From: Hominiventricola aquisgranensis
GTDB taxonomy: Bacteria > Bacillota > Clostridia > Lachnospirales > Lachnospiraceae
Direction: 5' to 3'
Length of the DNA stretch: 64,000 nt
Assembly (NCBI RefSeq): GCF_040096225.1
Contig: NZ_JBBMFC010000001.1
Span: forward strand, 1-64,000
Below are positions 43,701-52,581 of this stretch, piece after piece (within the stretch, counting starts at the first letter, position 1; each line of letters begins with the position of its first letter). The translations under genes and the position numbers were made by a program. The notes under the pieces were generated by a model. It saw only the letters and a program-made list of their open reading frames with translations, was not told the origin of the DNA and did not search any database.

Positions 43701-46700
43701 CATTTACCATGCCTTCCACAGTAGTGACTCTTCAGGGACATCAGACAAATGATTCATGGAAATGTAAAAACTGTGGGAAAACAGATCTGGCACAGGCGTA
43801 TGCCAATGGCGGTCTCAGAGTGGAAGGATTGGAAGAACGTACCTTTGATACCTGGCCACAGATGCTGACCAGAGTAGTACTGTCCGAAGGTGGAAAGGAA
43901 CAGGAACTGGTCAAGCCGACATACAAAACTTCTTATGAGTATGGCAGTAAAGGTTTGCAGAATGGAGGTCAGGCACAATATTATGTAGATTACAATAATT
44001 ATACAAATGCCTATACCTATGGACCGGAAGATAAGGAGTTTGAAGCTGACAAGGCACCAAAAGCAACCATCACCGGATTGAAGGATTGTTTTGGTACGGT
44101 GGAGATCTACTATACCATTGGCAAAGGAAGAATTGCGGAGATCAGACCACGTATTATTTATGGAGAGGAAGGAACAACTCCGAAATATTATGATGGCAGC
44201 TCACACATGGCGTGGACGGTTTCGTTTGATAGTTTTCCTGTTCGGTTTGTGCCTGATGCGGTAGATAAAGAACAGATACCAGCGTCTATATTTGATGGGA
44301 CAAGTATTGAACAATGGAAAAGCCGGTATATAAATAATTATGGAGCCATAGACGGAAATGTATTCAAGTATACATTATACTACAGCTTAGATGAACAGAA
44401 AAGCTGGACAGATGTCACAGTGCAGGATTTGGTTAATGTAGCAAGAAATGGCTATTTCGTAAAAGATGCCGGCAATTATCCATTTTATCTGAAAATGGTA
44501 AACAGTGACAACTGCGAAGATTTTATTCACGAATACACGGCAGTGGTACAGCCTGCGGATCTGTCAGATGCCAGCGTTACAGTAAATGGAAAAGATGAAA
44601 ATTATGCAGCTTATTATACGGGAAATGCGGTAACTCCGAGTTGGACTTTTCAGTATAATAACGGAAAGAAGTCTGTGGATCTTGTGAATGATACTGATTA
44701 TACAGTGTCTTATGAGAACAATACGGATCCTGGAACAGCTACAGTAACCTATACCGGAAAAGGCAATTACACAGGAACCAGAACTGAGAATTTTGAAATC
44801 AAATATGCGTTTGTACCGAAGCAGACCACGGCATCAGCAGACCATTGGTATAATAATAGGTATATTATTTTTAACTATTCCGCGTCAAATGATGAGAATA
44901 GTGATTCTAAGATATATACTGCATCAGCAGAAGCAGGAGCCGGGCTGAGTGAAAATAATTATTGGATTTATGAAAATTTACAAGACGCTGTGAATAATGA
45001 GAATGGAAGTCCAAACTATTATTCGGATCTGGAAGAAGGTGTTTCCAACAGAGTCATTTATATCAGAAACTTGTCTACCGGCTATATCGGAGCACCCGTA
45101 CATCTTACCTTACATGTAGACCGGACCGCACCTTACTGGACGGATACAGATGGCAATGCCGGAGATTATGGTATCCAGATCAAGACGAACTGGTTTCGGA
45201 CACTCCTTAATAAGATCAGCTTCGGATATTTCTATAATGACACGAATCTGGAAGTGAAGATACGTGCCAACGATGCCAAAGCAGGTATCGAGACCAGTGG
45301 TGTGGATAAGTATTACTACTATATTGACAAAATCACGGATCCGTCAGGCGAGATCAATGCGAAAACAGTTGAAGAACTGGATGCACTGCGTAATGGTGGA
45401 AAATTTACCGAAGCGGAAGCTAAGGGTGACGGGATTGTATCTTTCACTGTGAGTGACAGTGCCAACTTTGTAGTGTATGCATATGCAGTAGACAAGGCGG
45501 GAAATCAGAGTAATTACATCAGTAGTGATGGCGTGATTTTTGATAAAGATGCGCCGGTTGTGAATGTAAAGAAACCTTCGAAAGCGGACGGAACCTTGAA
45601 GGATATAGAGGTGACTCTGAAGGTTACTTTGGATGAGGACGCGACACTCATGTGGTTCTTCGTATCTGAAGGTGTGTTTCAGGAGGGTGATAACTACACT
45701 TATGAGGAATGCAAACAAGATATCGAAGACTATATGAATAGTGATTCGAAGTATCCACAGTTTGCAACTCAGGAAGATGGAAAATGGATGCCGCGAGTTA
45801 CTGGATACACGGATAACGACAATGGATTTTCTTATGGTGTGTGGAATATTCGTGAAAAGGGACCTGATAATAGCTCTTCAAATAAAAAATTTATTGCCAG
45901 CTACAGACCTGTTATCTTTAAAATAGAAGGCAAAAAAGGTGAAAATACTGTTAAAATAAGCGATTTTGGAAAGACAGATTATTATTTTACGCCCTATCCA
46001 AATAAAAAAGTTGCAGTCTGGATCGCAGCCATTGATAAGGCGGGCAATATAACAGCACCGGTGCAGCCCCTTGAATACACCACCACCAAAGCCATGCCAA
46101 AGGTAGAGAAGGCACCGGAACTGAATGGTACATATGGAGATGCGATTAAGAATCTGGAGTTGACACCTGGTGTTGCAAAGTATGGTGATACAGTTGTTCC
46201 TGGCACATGGCAACTGACCGATACAAGGGATACCGTATTACCGGTGGGCACACCCGAGACTGTCGAAGTGACATTTACACCAGATGAAAGCCTTCAGGAT
46301 CAATATGAAAGTATCAAGGTAAACGTAGTTCCAACGCTTCAAAAGCGTAAGATTACGATTCAAGTCGAGAACATGAAGAGCACATATGGGAATCCGCTGC
46401 CGGGAATCAATGAGATTACATTTAAAATTGATGATACTACACCACTGGTAAACCTCGACACGAAAGAGGCGATTCAGAAGACATTGCAGCTTACAGGTAA
46501 TTGGGGACAGGAACAATATCCGTCTGCAGGCAATTGGGGATTTGCAGTTTCATCGAATAGTGCGAATTATGATGTGACTGTGAAATATTATGAGGACCTG
46601 TCAGATACGACGAATGAACAGACAGGTGGTGGTATCCTTCATATTGCAAATGTACCGTGGGAATTTGTAAAAGCTGAAGGCTACCAGGCTACATGGGATG

Positions 46701-49261
46701 TTACCTATGGAACAGATCCATTCTCACTGGCTGTGGAAGGAAAAATTGGAGAGAACAGACTTACCTACACCGTAGAAGATGCGAAGGATGCCGATGGAGT
46801 TGAGATTCCTTCCAGCGAGATTAAGGAGAAACTTCTCCACATTTCTGATGATGGTAAGGTGACAGTCAAAGGTGCAGGAAGTGCTACAATCAAGATCTCC
46901 GTGCCTGACTACATAAAGGCAAATTATACAGGAGCGGAAGGTTCCGTAACCGTCAATGTCAATATTGCAAAAACCACGGTTTCACCGGCAACAGAAGTAC
47001 AGGTTGCTGGTACACTGAATTATGGGGAGCCTTTATCAAAACTGGATCTGACAGACACTGTATTTTACAGAGCGGGATCGACGGTCGAAGTGCCGGGAAC
47101 GATTGCGTGGAAAGAGCCGGATGCGATACTGAATGCAGGGGCGCAGCGAGCAGAATATGTATTTACACCGGACAGTACCGTGGCACAGAATTATGAACCT
47201 TATGCAGGAAGCATTTCTGTTACGGTAAATAAAGCAACGCCGACCATTGAACAACTTCCGGTGCCGGGAGAGTGTATTTATCATCCGGATCTGTCATATG
47301 ACAAGGAACTTTTAGGTGCTGCGGCGAAGAGTCGGGGTGTTGTAACTGGCATTGATGGCAAACAGATCAACGGCGAATGGAAGTTTAAGGATCAGACAGT
47401 GAAATTATCTGTTGGAATCAGTTCGCAAGAGATTTATTTTGAGCCAGAATCGACTGATTACAACGAAGTAACCGCATTTGTGAATGTAACGGTGGTAAAA
47501 GCAATTCCTTATATCAGTGAACAGCCAACAGCAACCTATACCCATGGTGATTGCCTGTATAATCAGCAGCCAGTCGGCGGAAAAGCCATCTGTGGAGATG
47601 GAAAAGGTGGTGAGCCAGGTGAGACAGGAACGACTACAAACGTACCGGGAACCTTTACATGGAAGTCAGCTTCCGGCCAGCTCACACACACGGGAGACAA
47701 TGGGAAGGAATTCGAGTATATTTTCACACCGAGGGATACGACCTCTTATGAGACAGTGACAGGTAAGACTACAATAACAGTCAATCAGGCACAATATCCG
47801 CCACTGAATCCCGTAGGTGGAAATGGTGTTATTTATGCGCCGAATTCCTGCGAAAAGGTTGGAAATGTAGAGCTGCCACAGGGTTGGAAGTGGTCTGATG
47901 AAGATAAAGAGAAAGGTCTTGTGGTGGACGAGTCTCGGGCAGATGTACATGCGGAATATACGGGAGCAGATGCTGCAAATTATGAATTGACAAAAGTAAG
48001 CCTGACGGTATACCGTTCAAATTGCAATCATGTCCAGACAACCATTGAAGGGGCGAGAGAGGCGACCTGTGTTGCAACAGGAACAACAGGAAATGTAGTT
48101 TGTGTGATCTGCAAAAAGACCGTGAGCAGCGGTTATCCGATCCCGAAGGATCCGACCAACCATACCTCATTGACTACGAAAGTGATCAAAGTAGCAACGA
48201 CCACGGAAGAGGGGCTCATGCAATATGAGTGTACCGCTTGTGGCTATAAGGAGACGAAGACCATTGCCAAGCTTCCGGGTGGCAATAATCATACGGGCAC
48301 TGGATCTGGCGGTTCCGGTTCGAAGCATCACCACAGCAGTTCTGGTAGTTCAGAAAGCAGTGCTGGTACCACAGCTTCAACCACACCGACCTTGCCAGCG
48401 GCTCCGGCAGAGACGCCGAAGACCAATCCGTCCACAGTGAAACTTCCGGGCACGAAGACGGAAGCACAGAAATCTGCAGACGAGACTGGCGTAAAAGAAC
48501 CGTATGTAGCAGGCGATACAGGCAAGAGTGGCTGGGATCTGGTTAAAAATGAACTGCAGGATGCATGGAAGGATGCAATGCAGGAGAATCAGGATCAGAC
48601 AGATGGTTCGGCAACCGTTACTGTCAATATGAATGATGCGACTGTCGTGCCGGGCGACATTTTTGACAGCATCAAAGGACAGGACATTAACGTTGTCTTC
48701 GACATGGGCGATGGCATCACCTGGACGGTTAACGGTATGGATATTACCGCAGATCAGATGAGGGATATTGACCTTGGTGTGACCACAGGAGCGGATGCCG
48801 GACAGAGCATTCCGGTGGACGTGATCAATAATGTGTCCGGTGAGCGTTACTCCATGAATCTGTCGCTGGCATACGACGGAGAGTTCGGTTTCCAGGCGGT
48901 GCTGACGGTGAACATGGATCAGAAGAATGCCGGACTTTACGCAAATCTCTTCTATTACAATGAAGATTCCGGCGAACTGGAATTCATCAGTGCCGGTGAA
49001 ATCGGCACTGATGGAAATGTGGATCTGACCTTCAGTCATGCATCTGATTATGTAGTCGTGATCAATGCACAGCCCATGGATGTGGAAGCTGCAGATACGG
49101 ATGCTTCGGACGCCGCAGATGATGCACAGCAGGCGGGTGCCGCAGCGGTTGCTTCTGGTCAGAATTCAGGAACCATGATCTGGATCGTTCTGCTGGTGAT
49201 TGCAGTGATTCTCGCAGGTGCAGGCATTGTGCTTGTGCAGAAGAGTAAGAAGAAAAATTAG
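40724..49261 (+). CDS. Giant multidomain cell-surface protein
   Basis: A 2845-residue secreted protein and the largest gene of the window. The ATG at 40724 is taken because GGGAGA then lies at proper distance. Signal peptide to about residue 42 (VLPVLAQETE), acidic low-complexity part to about 110, then beta-helix-like repeats marked by LTLDLNGKTL-type motifs (to about 1000), a CxxC at WKCKNCG (near 1015), beta-sandwich parts with an Ig-like region (about 1500-1790), MBG/Ig-like repeats starting T-Y/N-Y-G (about 1790-2430), a Cys-rich repeat (near 2435-2520), a Gly/Ser/His/Pro linker, and a C-terminal helix WIVLLVIAVILAGAGIVLV with tail QKSKKKN. No LPXTG motif precedes that helix, so it seems to be membrane-anchored. 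Likely an adhesin; ligand unknown. Confidence 0.85.
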   Translation: MKKTGWKELRKRLLALGIAAVMIGNTVDLSVLPVLAQETEDTSMEGGSTEEFANESEPQKEETSNVDGNGEETGEVSENTNSEQISEEDADNEEEITDEAVLDSEQTGADSALVMYEMTDSYEVAAQAGEAALEVTKDGEKAREYASFDAWASNGTISGDYIIKLLSDITLTQTLTFVNGTITLDLNGKTLSTGDGDTVNVKITSGSNVTITSTDSKGTLTGRAGTWNPYGTVKIERGGSCTIKNDVSVNNSRNTNSRAIYNTGGKLAIEAGAATSAYTGNPSIEISDDGTAKITGGDFKGGIVVKSNAGNVEIGGGTFRYNSNTNFGAICNRKGDGKLSGIIKTGYGIKLSDGSYVNLDSEDTITEDVKVVKYPLYFIEQPVIDTTNAQALVGYKNAPKLTVQATDGEYTDGITYEWRVKKTLEEAEATDEAISDVNSRTYQIPSGLTVGTYEYYCVASKGNDTATSNHVMFTVTAGYVQTTIDGMTAEYLSMQEALAAIDTAVKDANEKTLDITLTLQKDINIHDNNGASIDWTLSSGNAEQINVTLDLNGKRTSTAQNGKSYLRDLKLTFSGTNVSCMLKDSVAGVNGTSDNGNLFGIVQVSNNAKLNVESGKYEQINIGSDCEIKAGFYAALNAYGGSRLKITGADTQVTKLYAIHYSENNESTQANRAKIELSGGTYGNISIATKPEVNDLNNQTAGYAIMDMLAADQAYFASGRKVTVPRTQTELSSVRVLSADTEEDLSQAVVKLVLDEKTSYYDSWGNAINYLINDKANVQNSKKLEIILLKDITLTEAIANDQPVTLPEEVVLKSDDGQHYTLAGPSEDKKILMVNSHSRLIIENINLKNGVFYMLASSDLILRDAMLENTGRYMINLNASSGGTYNVYLEKGATVSPAEVFAHSTVNIYYGAETTSFALAKGSYGTLNHWYSLTLPENVTLPGTEEGGVNANCVKENDDNWYGLTGAKITVGNEICTGYQTADHKAITLKNNTFTMPSTVVTLQGHQTNDSWKCKNCGKTDLAQAYANGGLRVEGLEERTFDTWPQMLTRVVLSEGGKEQELVKPTYKTSYEYGSKGLQNGGQAQYYVDYNNYTNAYTYGPEDKEFEADKAPKATITGLKDCFGTVEIYYTIGKGRIAEIRPRIIYGEEGTTPKYYDGSSHMAWTVSFDSFPVRFVPDAVDKEQIPASIFDGTSIEQWKSRYINNYGAIDGNVFKYTLYYSLDEQKSWTDVTVQDLVNVARNGYFVKDAGNYPFYLKMVNSDNCEDFIHEYTAVVQPADLSDASVTVNGKDENYAAYYTGNAVTPSWTFQYNNGKKSVDLVNDTDYTVSYENNTDPGTATVTYTGKGNYTGTRTENFEIKYAFVPKQTTASADHWYNNRYIIFNYSASNDENSDSKIYTASAEAGAGLSENNYWIYENLQDAVNNENGSPNYYSDLEEGVSNRVIYIRNLSTGYIGAPVHLTLHVDRTAPYWTDTDGNAGDYGIQIKTNWFRTLLNKISFGYFYNDTNLEVKIRANDAKAGIETSGVDKYYYYIDKITDPSGEINAKTVEELDALRNGGKFTEAEAKGDGIVSFTVSDSANFVVYAYAVDKAGNQSNYISSDGVIFDKDAPVVNVKKPSKADGTLKDIEVTLKVTLDEDATLMWFFVSEGVFQEGDNYTYEECKQDIEDYMNSDSKYPQFATQEDGKWMPRVTGYTDNDNGFSYGVWNIREKGPDNSSSNKKFIASYRPVIFKIEGKKGENTVKISDFGKTDYYFTPYPNKKVAVWIAAIDKAGNITAPVQPLEYTTTKAMPKVEKAPELNGTYGDAIKNLELTPGVAKYGDTVVPGTWQLTDTRDTVLPVGTPETVEVTFTPDESLQDQYESIKVNVVPTLQKRKITIQVENMKSTYGNPLPGINEITFKIDDTTPLVNLDTKEAIQKTLQLTGNWGQEQYPSAGNWGFAVSSNSANYDVTVKYYEDLSDTTNEQTGGGILHIANVPWEFVKAEGYQATWDVTYGTDPFSLAVEGKIGENRLTYTVEDAKDADGVEIPSSEIKEKLLHISDDGKVTVKGAGSATIKISVPDYIKANYTGAEGSVTVNVNIAKTTVSPATEVQVAGTLNYGEPLSKLDLTDTVFYRAGSTVEVPGTIAWKEPDAILNAGAQRAEYVFTPDSTVAQNYEPYAGSISVTVNKATPTIEQLPVPGECIYHPDLSYDKELLGAAAKSRGVVTGIDGKQINGEWKFKDQTVKLSVGISSQEIYFEPESTDYNEVTAFVNVTVVKAIPYISEQPTATYTHGDCLYNQQPVGGKAICGDGKGGEPGETGTTTNVPGTFTWKSASGQLTHTGDNGKEFEYIFTPRDTTSYETVTGKTTITVNQAQYPPLNPVGGNGVIYAPNSCEKVGNVELPQGWKWSDEDKEKGLVVDESRADVHAEYTGADAANYELTKVSLTVYRSNCNHVQTTIEGAREATCVATGTTGNVVCVICKKTVSSGYPIPKDPTNHTSLTTKVIKVATTTEEGLMQYECTACGYKETKTIAKLPGGNNHTGTGSGGSGSKHHHSSSGSSESSAGTTASTTPTLPAAPAETPKTNPSTVKLPGTKTEAQKSADETGVKEPYVAGDTGKSGWDLVKNELQDAWKDAMQENQDQTDGSATVTVNMNDATVVPGDIFDSIKGQDINVVFDMGDGITWTVNGMDITADQMRDIDLGVTTGADAGQSIPVDVINNVSGERYSMNLSLAYDGEFGFQAVLTVNMDQKNAGLYANLFYYNEDSGELEFISAGEIGTDGNVDLTFSHASDYVVVINAQPMDVEAADTDASDAADDAQQAGAAAVASGQNSGTMIWIVLLVIAVILAGAGIVLVQKSKKKN

Positions 49262-49336
49262 AGACTTGAAAATGGTGGCGCTACAGATTGTCTGGTACAT
49301 CTGTGGCGCTGTTATTTTATGTGTGTATATTCCTTG

Positions 49337-49664
49337 TTGGACAATTCACATGTGCCAAACAGTTGAGTTAGCCAATTCTTCTGTAGATGAAGTCTAGGTC
49401 ATGGCGCGTTTGGAGAATAGTTGCCCTGAATGCGCGGTGATTGTCCAATGAGTGCCGGAAAATGTTCTCGCGGAAAGTTGATTGGAGAATAAGGGATTGA
49501 AGAACGCAGGAATTATCCAAAGAAGGTGCAAAACAGCAATCTGTGAAGCTGGAATGGACAATTATCCTCAATACAGCGTCAGAATTCTCCAACAAACTTG
49601 CAAAAACCAGTAAATCAAGAGAAAAACGGACAATTACTGTCTGTCAGAGTTCCCAATTATCCAA
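49337..49664. repeat. 72-bp-period dyad repeat array, right copy
   Basis: TTGGANAATT-like blocks start at 49337, 49410, 49482, 49554 and 49626, spaced 73, 72, 72 and 72 bp. The complementary AATTNTCCAA blocks start at 49366, 49439, 49511, 49583 and 49655, always 29 bp after. The 19-bp inner and 33-bp outer spacers are not conserved between units, except for faint GTGCNNAAA and TTCNCGCG parts. This fills the gap between the surface-protein gene and the aminopeptidase. Confidence 0.85.
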
Positions 49665-49729
49665 TCGCCAGTAGGAAGGCTTCGCGCGAGAAAGTGACTG
49701 GCTGGTCAGATGCGTCTCCTGTTTTTCCG

Positions 49730-49758
49730 TTGGAAATCCATCTGAGTTATGGTAAGAT
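49730..49758 (+). promoter_or_regulatory. Promoter of the M18 aminopeptidase gene
   Basis: TTGGAA (49730-49735), 17 bp, TAAGAT (49753-49758). Confidence 0.55.
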
Positions 49759-49804
49759 AACAATTAGTAGATTTGCATCATCGAAGAACTGGAGGCACAT
49801 TAAC

Positions 49805-51094
49805 ATGAGAAAGACAGACAGTACAGAGAAGTTAACAACGCTTATCAAGGCAGCAACTTCTCCATTTCACACAGCAGCGGCAATTGTAAAGGAGCTTCGG
49901 ACAGCGGGCTTTGAGCCACTGGTCATGAATCGGCCATGGCAGCTGGAAGCAGGCGGAAAATATTATGTGGAGCAGTATGGTTCTGCTGTTGTTGCATTTA
50001 CGGTTGGAGATCAGGTGCAGGCGGAAGGATTCAGGATTGCGGCAGCGCATACAGATTTTCCGGGGCTCAGGGTGAAGCAGCAGGCGGAGATTTTAAGAGA
50101 GACCTATGCGCAGCTGAATGTGGAAGTATATGGAGGTGCGATTCTTAATACCTGGTTGGACAGACCGTTGTCTGCTGCCGGACGGGTGGCACTGAAAAGT
50201 GATGATGTGTTTCATCCGCAGATGCGTCTGGTAGATTTGAAGCGGCCGGTATTTATCATTCCCAATCTGGCGATTCATCTGAACCGAGATGTGAATAAAG
50301 GAGTGGAACTGAATCGTCAGAAAGACATGCTTCCTTTGGCTGGTATGGGTGGAGAAGTGGTATCCAGAGATTTTTTCAGAGAATTACTGGCGAAGGAGCT
50401 GCATGTGCAGCCAGAAGAGATCCTGGATTATGAGATGGGACTGTATAATGCAGATCAGCCGGAATATGTGGGGATTCATGAAGAATTTTTAAGTGCGCCG
50501 CGGATCGATAATCTGTCAGGTGTACAGGCAATCCTCACCGGTATCACGGAAGGAAGCCGGGAAGGCGGCATCAATGTGGCGGCATTTTTTGATCATGAGG
50601 AAGTGGGAAGCCGTACGAAGCAGGGGGCAGGCTCCATGTTTTTATCCATGGTACTGGAGCAGATCAGCATCGGTCTTGGACAGGAGCGTCTGCAATTCCT
50701 TCATTATCTGGCTGACAGCATGTTTCTGTCAGTGGATGTGGGACATGCATATCATCCTAATTATGGGGAGAAGATGGATCCTACCAACCACAGCATTCTG
50801 AACCGGGGATTCTGTATCAAGGAAGCCAGCAGCCAGTCTTATGCTACGGACAGTCAGGCTATTGCAGTGATCGAACAGATCTGCAGACAGGAAGAGATTC
50901 CTTACAGTAAGTTTTTCAATCGCTCAGACGGAAGCTGCGGAAGCACCCTTGGTTCTATTGCCTCCAGTATGGTGCCGGTGCCGACGGTAGATGTGGGGGT
51001 TCCGATCCTTGCCATGCATTCTGCGCGGGAGCTGATGGGCAGACGGGACGAGCAGGCTCTTTCAGATATGATCCGCGCTTACTATACGTTGTAA
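49805..51094 (+). CDS. M18-family aminopeptidase
   Basis: A cytoplasmic zinc aminopeptidase of 429 residues, the usual M18 length (aspartyl aminopeptidase/ApeA type). The ATG at 49805 follows GGAGG by nine bases; longer in-frame starts run into the repeat array. Metal ligands are seen in AAHTDFPG, RIDNLSGV, FDHEEVGSRTKQGA, VDVGHAYHPN and, near the end, VGVPILAMHSARE. It trims N-terminal residues of peptides, probably for peptide use. Single-gene unit. Confidence 0.92.
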   Translation: MRKTDSTEKLTTLIKAATSPFHTAAAIVKELRTAGFEPLVMNRPWQLEAGGKYYVEQYGSAVVAFTVGDQVQAEGFRIAAAHTDFPGLRVKQQAEILRETYAQLNVEVYGGAILNTWLDRPLSAAGRVALKSDDVFHPQMRLVDLKRPVFIIPNLAIHLNRDVNKGVELNRQKDMLPLAGMGGEVVSRDFFRELLAKELHVQPEEILDYEMGLYNADQPEYVGIHEEFLSAPRIDNLSGVQAILTGITEGSREGGINVAAFFDHEEVGSRTKQGAGSMFLSMVLEQISIGLGQERLQFLHYLADSMFLSVDVGHAYHPNYGEKMDPTNHSILNRGFCIKEASSQSYATDSQAIAVIEQICRQEEIPYSKFFNRSDGSCGSTLGSIASSMVPVPTVDVGVPILAMHSARELMGRRDEQALSDMIRAYYTL

Positions 51095-51104
51095 AATGAA
51101 ATGT

Positions 51105-52373
51105 TTATAGAATGATCCTTACAGCAAAATCAGTGCCTTCCATGAAAAACTGATATTGTCCTTGTTGACTTTCTACATAGTAAATGATGCTTTTAACACC
51201 TAGTCCGTGCCCTGACCTCCTGGTGACAGGAATCCCATCTGAAAAAACAGGCGGTACAGGAGCCGGATTTTTTTCCAGCAGCATCAGATGATTCATTTTT
51301 TCAAAAATATGCAGTTCAATGCGTCTGTTTTCCTGAGAGAGATCTTTTACCGCATTCATGGCATTTTCCAGAATATTAGACAGGATTGCACAGAAGATCA
51401 TCTCTGAACAGGGAAGATCTTTGGGTGCGGCGACCTGTGCATGAAATGCAATTCCAAGCTCCTGCAGTCGGGAACTGTATATGGACAGAATCGAATTGAG
51501 CAGTTCATTTTGTGAAAATGTGCTGATGATGGTATTTTCATAAGTCTGGTGTATCTGCTGGATATAGTCCAGAGCTTTGTCAGTCTCCTGGTTCTGCACA
51601 TAGGTCTGTAAAATCATTAAATGGTGCCGCATATCATGCCGCAGGATCGACATATTGTGTTCACTTTTTTTTGCCTGCTCAATCTCGGAACGCAGCGAAC
51701 GAAGCTGCATGTTGATCAGTTCATTGTACTGTTCAGTCCGGCTCTTCAATTCATATTCTCGAAAATAAATGAGCAGAAACAGAAGATAGGCCAGGCAAAG
51801 GGCGAAACCCATGAATTCGGATACGACCTTGCTGCCGGAATACAGCAGGGTTGAAAATTTGGTTGTTGCATAATCAAACAAGTAATAGACAAAAGGCATA
51901 CTGCAGATAATGATTAGTTCCCGGTCAGATTTCTCGAAGAGCAGGGCGGTGGTCGGACACAGATATCTGCACAGCAGGAAAAATACGATAAGTGTTACCA
52001 GGATTCTGCAGAGGTAATAGCACCATTCCTCATGAGTGAGAGTGAGTACAAAGATTCCGGCCCAGTTGCTGTATTGACAGCAAAGGTAAGCCGTCAGAAT
52101 GGAAGTCAGTGACTGAAGCCAGCGGAATTTGTAGTAAAATACCAGGATCAACAACAAAGGCAGATGTACAACAAACGGATAGATTTCATCGGAAAATTCT
52201 GTGCCGATCAAGAAAATGCTGATTAGACACAGAAGTCCGGAAGCAAGTGCCGACAGCAGCAGGATTCCGATATTTTTCCAATTTCGATTCACTCCTAAAA
52301 AAAATGCCGACAAAAAGACGCCGAACAGTAAGGTGGTGAGATGGTGGGTATAAAACAATATCTGAAGTAACAT
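51105..52373 (-). CDS. GHKL-type sensor histidine kinase (AgrC-like), orphan
   Basis: A 422-residue kinase: six to seven membrane helices (about 5-205), a coiled linker, phospho-acceptor His in ILRHDMRHHLMIL, N box NILENAMNAVKD and G box GHGLGVKSI. The layout matches AgrC/ComD-like peptide sensors, usually paired with a LytTR regulator, but no regulator gene or peptide gene is next to it. AGAGGA lies seven bases before the start. It is convergent with the aminopeptidase gene and divergent from degV. Confidence 0.85.
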   Translation of the reverse strand: MLLQILFYTHHLTTLLFGVFLSAFFLGVNRNWKNIGILLLSALASGLLCLISIFLIGTEFSDEIYPFVVHLPLLLILVFYYKFRWLQSLTSILTAYLCCQYSNWAGIFVLTLTHEEWCYYLCRILVTLIVFFLLCRYLCPTTALLFEKSDRELIIICSMPFVYYLFDYATTKFSTLLYSGSKVVSEFMGFALCLAYLLFLLIYFREYELKSRTEQYNELINMQLRSLRSEIEQAKKSEHNMSILRHDMRHHLMILQTYVQNQETDKALDYIQQIHQTYENTIISTFSQNELLNSILSIYSSRLQELGIAFHAQVAAPKDLPCSEMIFCAILSNILENAMNAVKDLSQENRRIELHIFEKMNHLMLLEKNPAPVPPVFSDGIPVTRRSGHGLGVKSIIYYVESQQGQYQFFMEGTDFAVRIIL

Positions 52374-52406
52374 GAAAAAATCCTCTCATCATTAGATAAT
52401 AAGACT

Positions 52407-52435
52407 ATTATAGAAGATATAACAGATTAACGCAA
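52407..52435 (-). promoter_or_regulatory. Promoter of the GHKL kinase gene
   Basis: On the minus strand TTGCGT (52435-52430), 17 bp, TATAAT (52412-52407). Confidence 0.6.
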
Positions 52436-52468
52436 ATGGTTTGCAGACTATTTGATGGTAAGAATCGG

Positions 52469-52497
52469 TTGCATATGTGACAATCTTGTGGTAATAT
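52469..52497 (+). promoter_or_regulatory. Promoter of the degV gene
   Basis: TTGCAT (52469-52474), 17 bp, TAATAT (52492-52497). Confidence 0.55.
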
Positions 52498-52581
52498 TAT
52501 CTGGTATTAAAAACTACGAAAGAACGTTTTTGAATCTTTTTAGATAAATGATAAGAGATGAAAAGGAAAGGACCGGATCAT

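Noticed and set aside
48421..48480. LPGTKTE as a sortase motif of the giant protein
   Set aside because: It lies about 260 residues before the C-terminal membrane helix and has the order LPGT-K, not LPXTG adjacent to a helix.
39210..49664. The 72-bp arrays as CRISPR arrays
   Set aside because: The conserved blocks are 10 bp long in alternating orientation and there are no cas genes; spacers alternate between 19 and 33 bp.
49598..49804. 69-codon N-terminal extension of the aminopeptidase
   Set aside because: It is encoded by the last repeat units and the promoter region; the start at 49805 has GGAGG and gives the normal M18 length.
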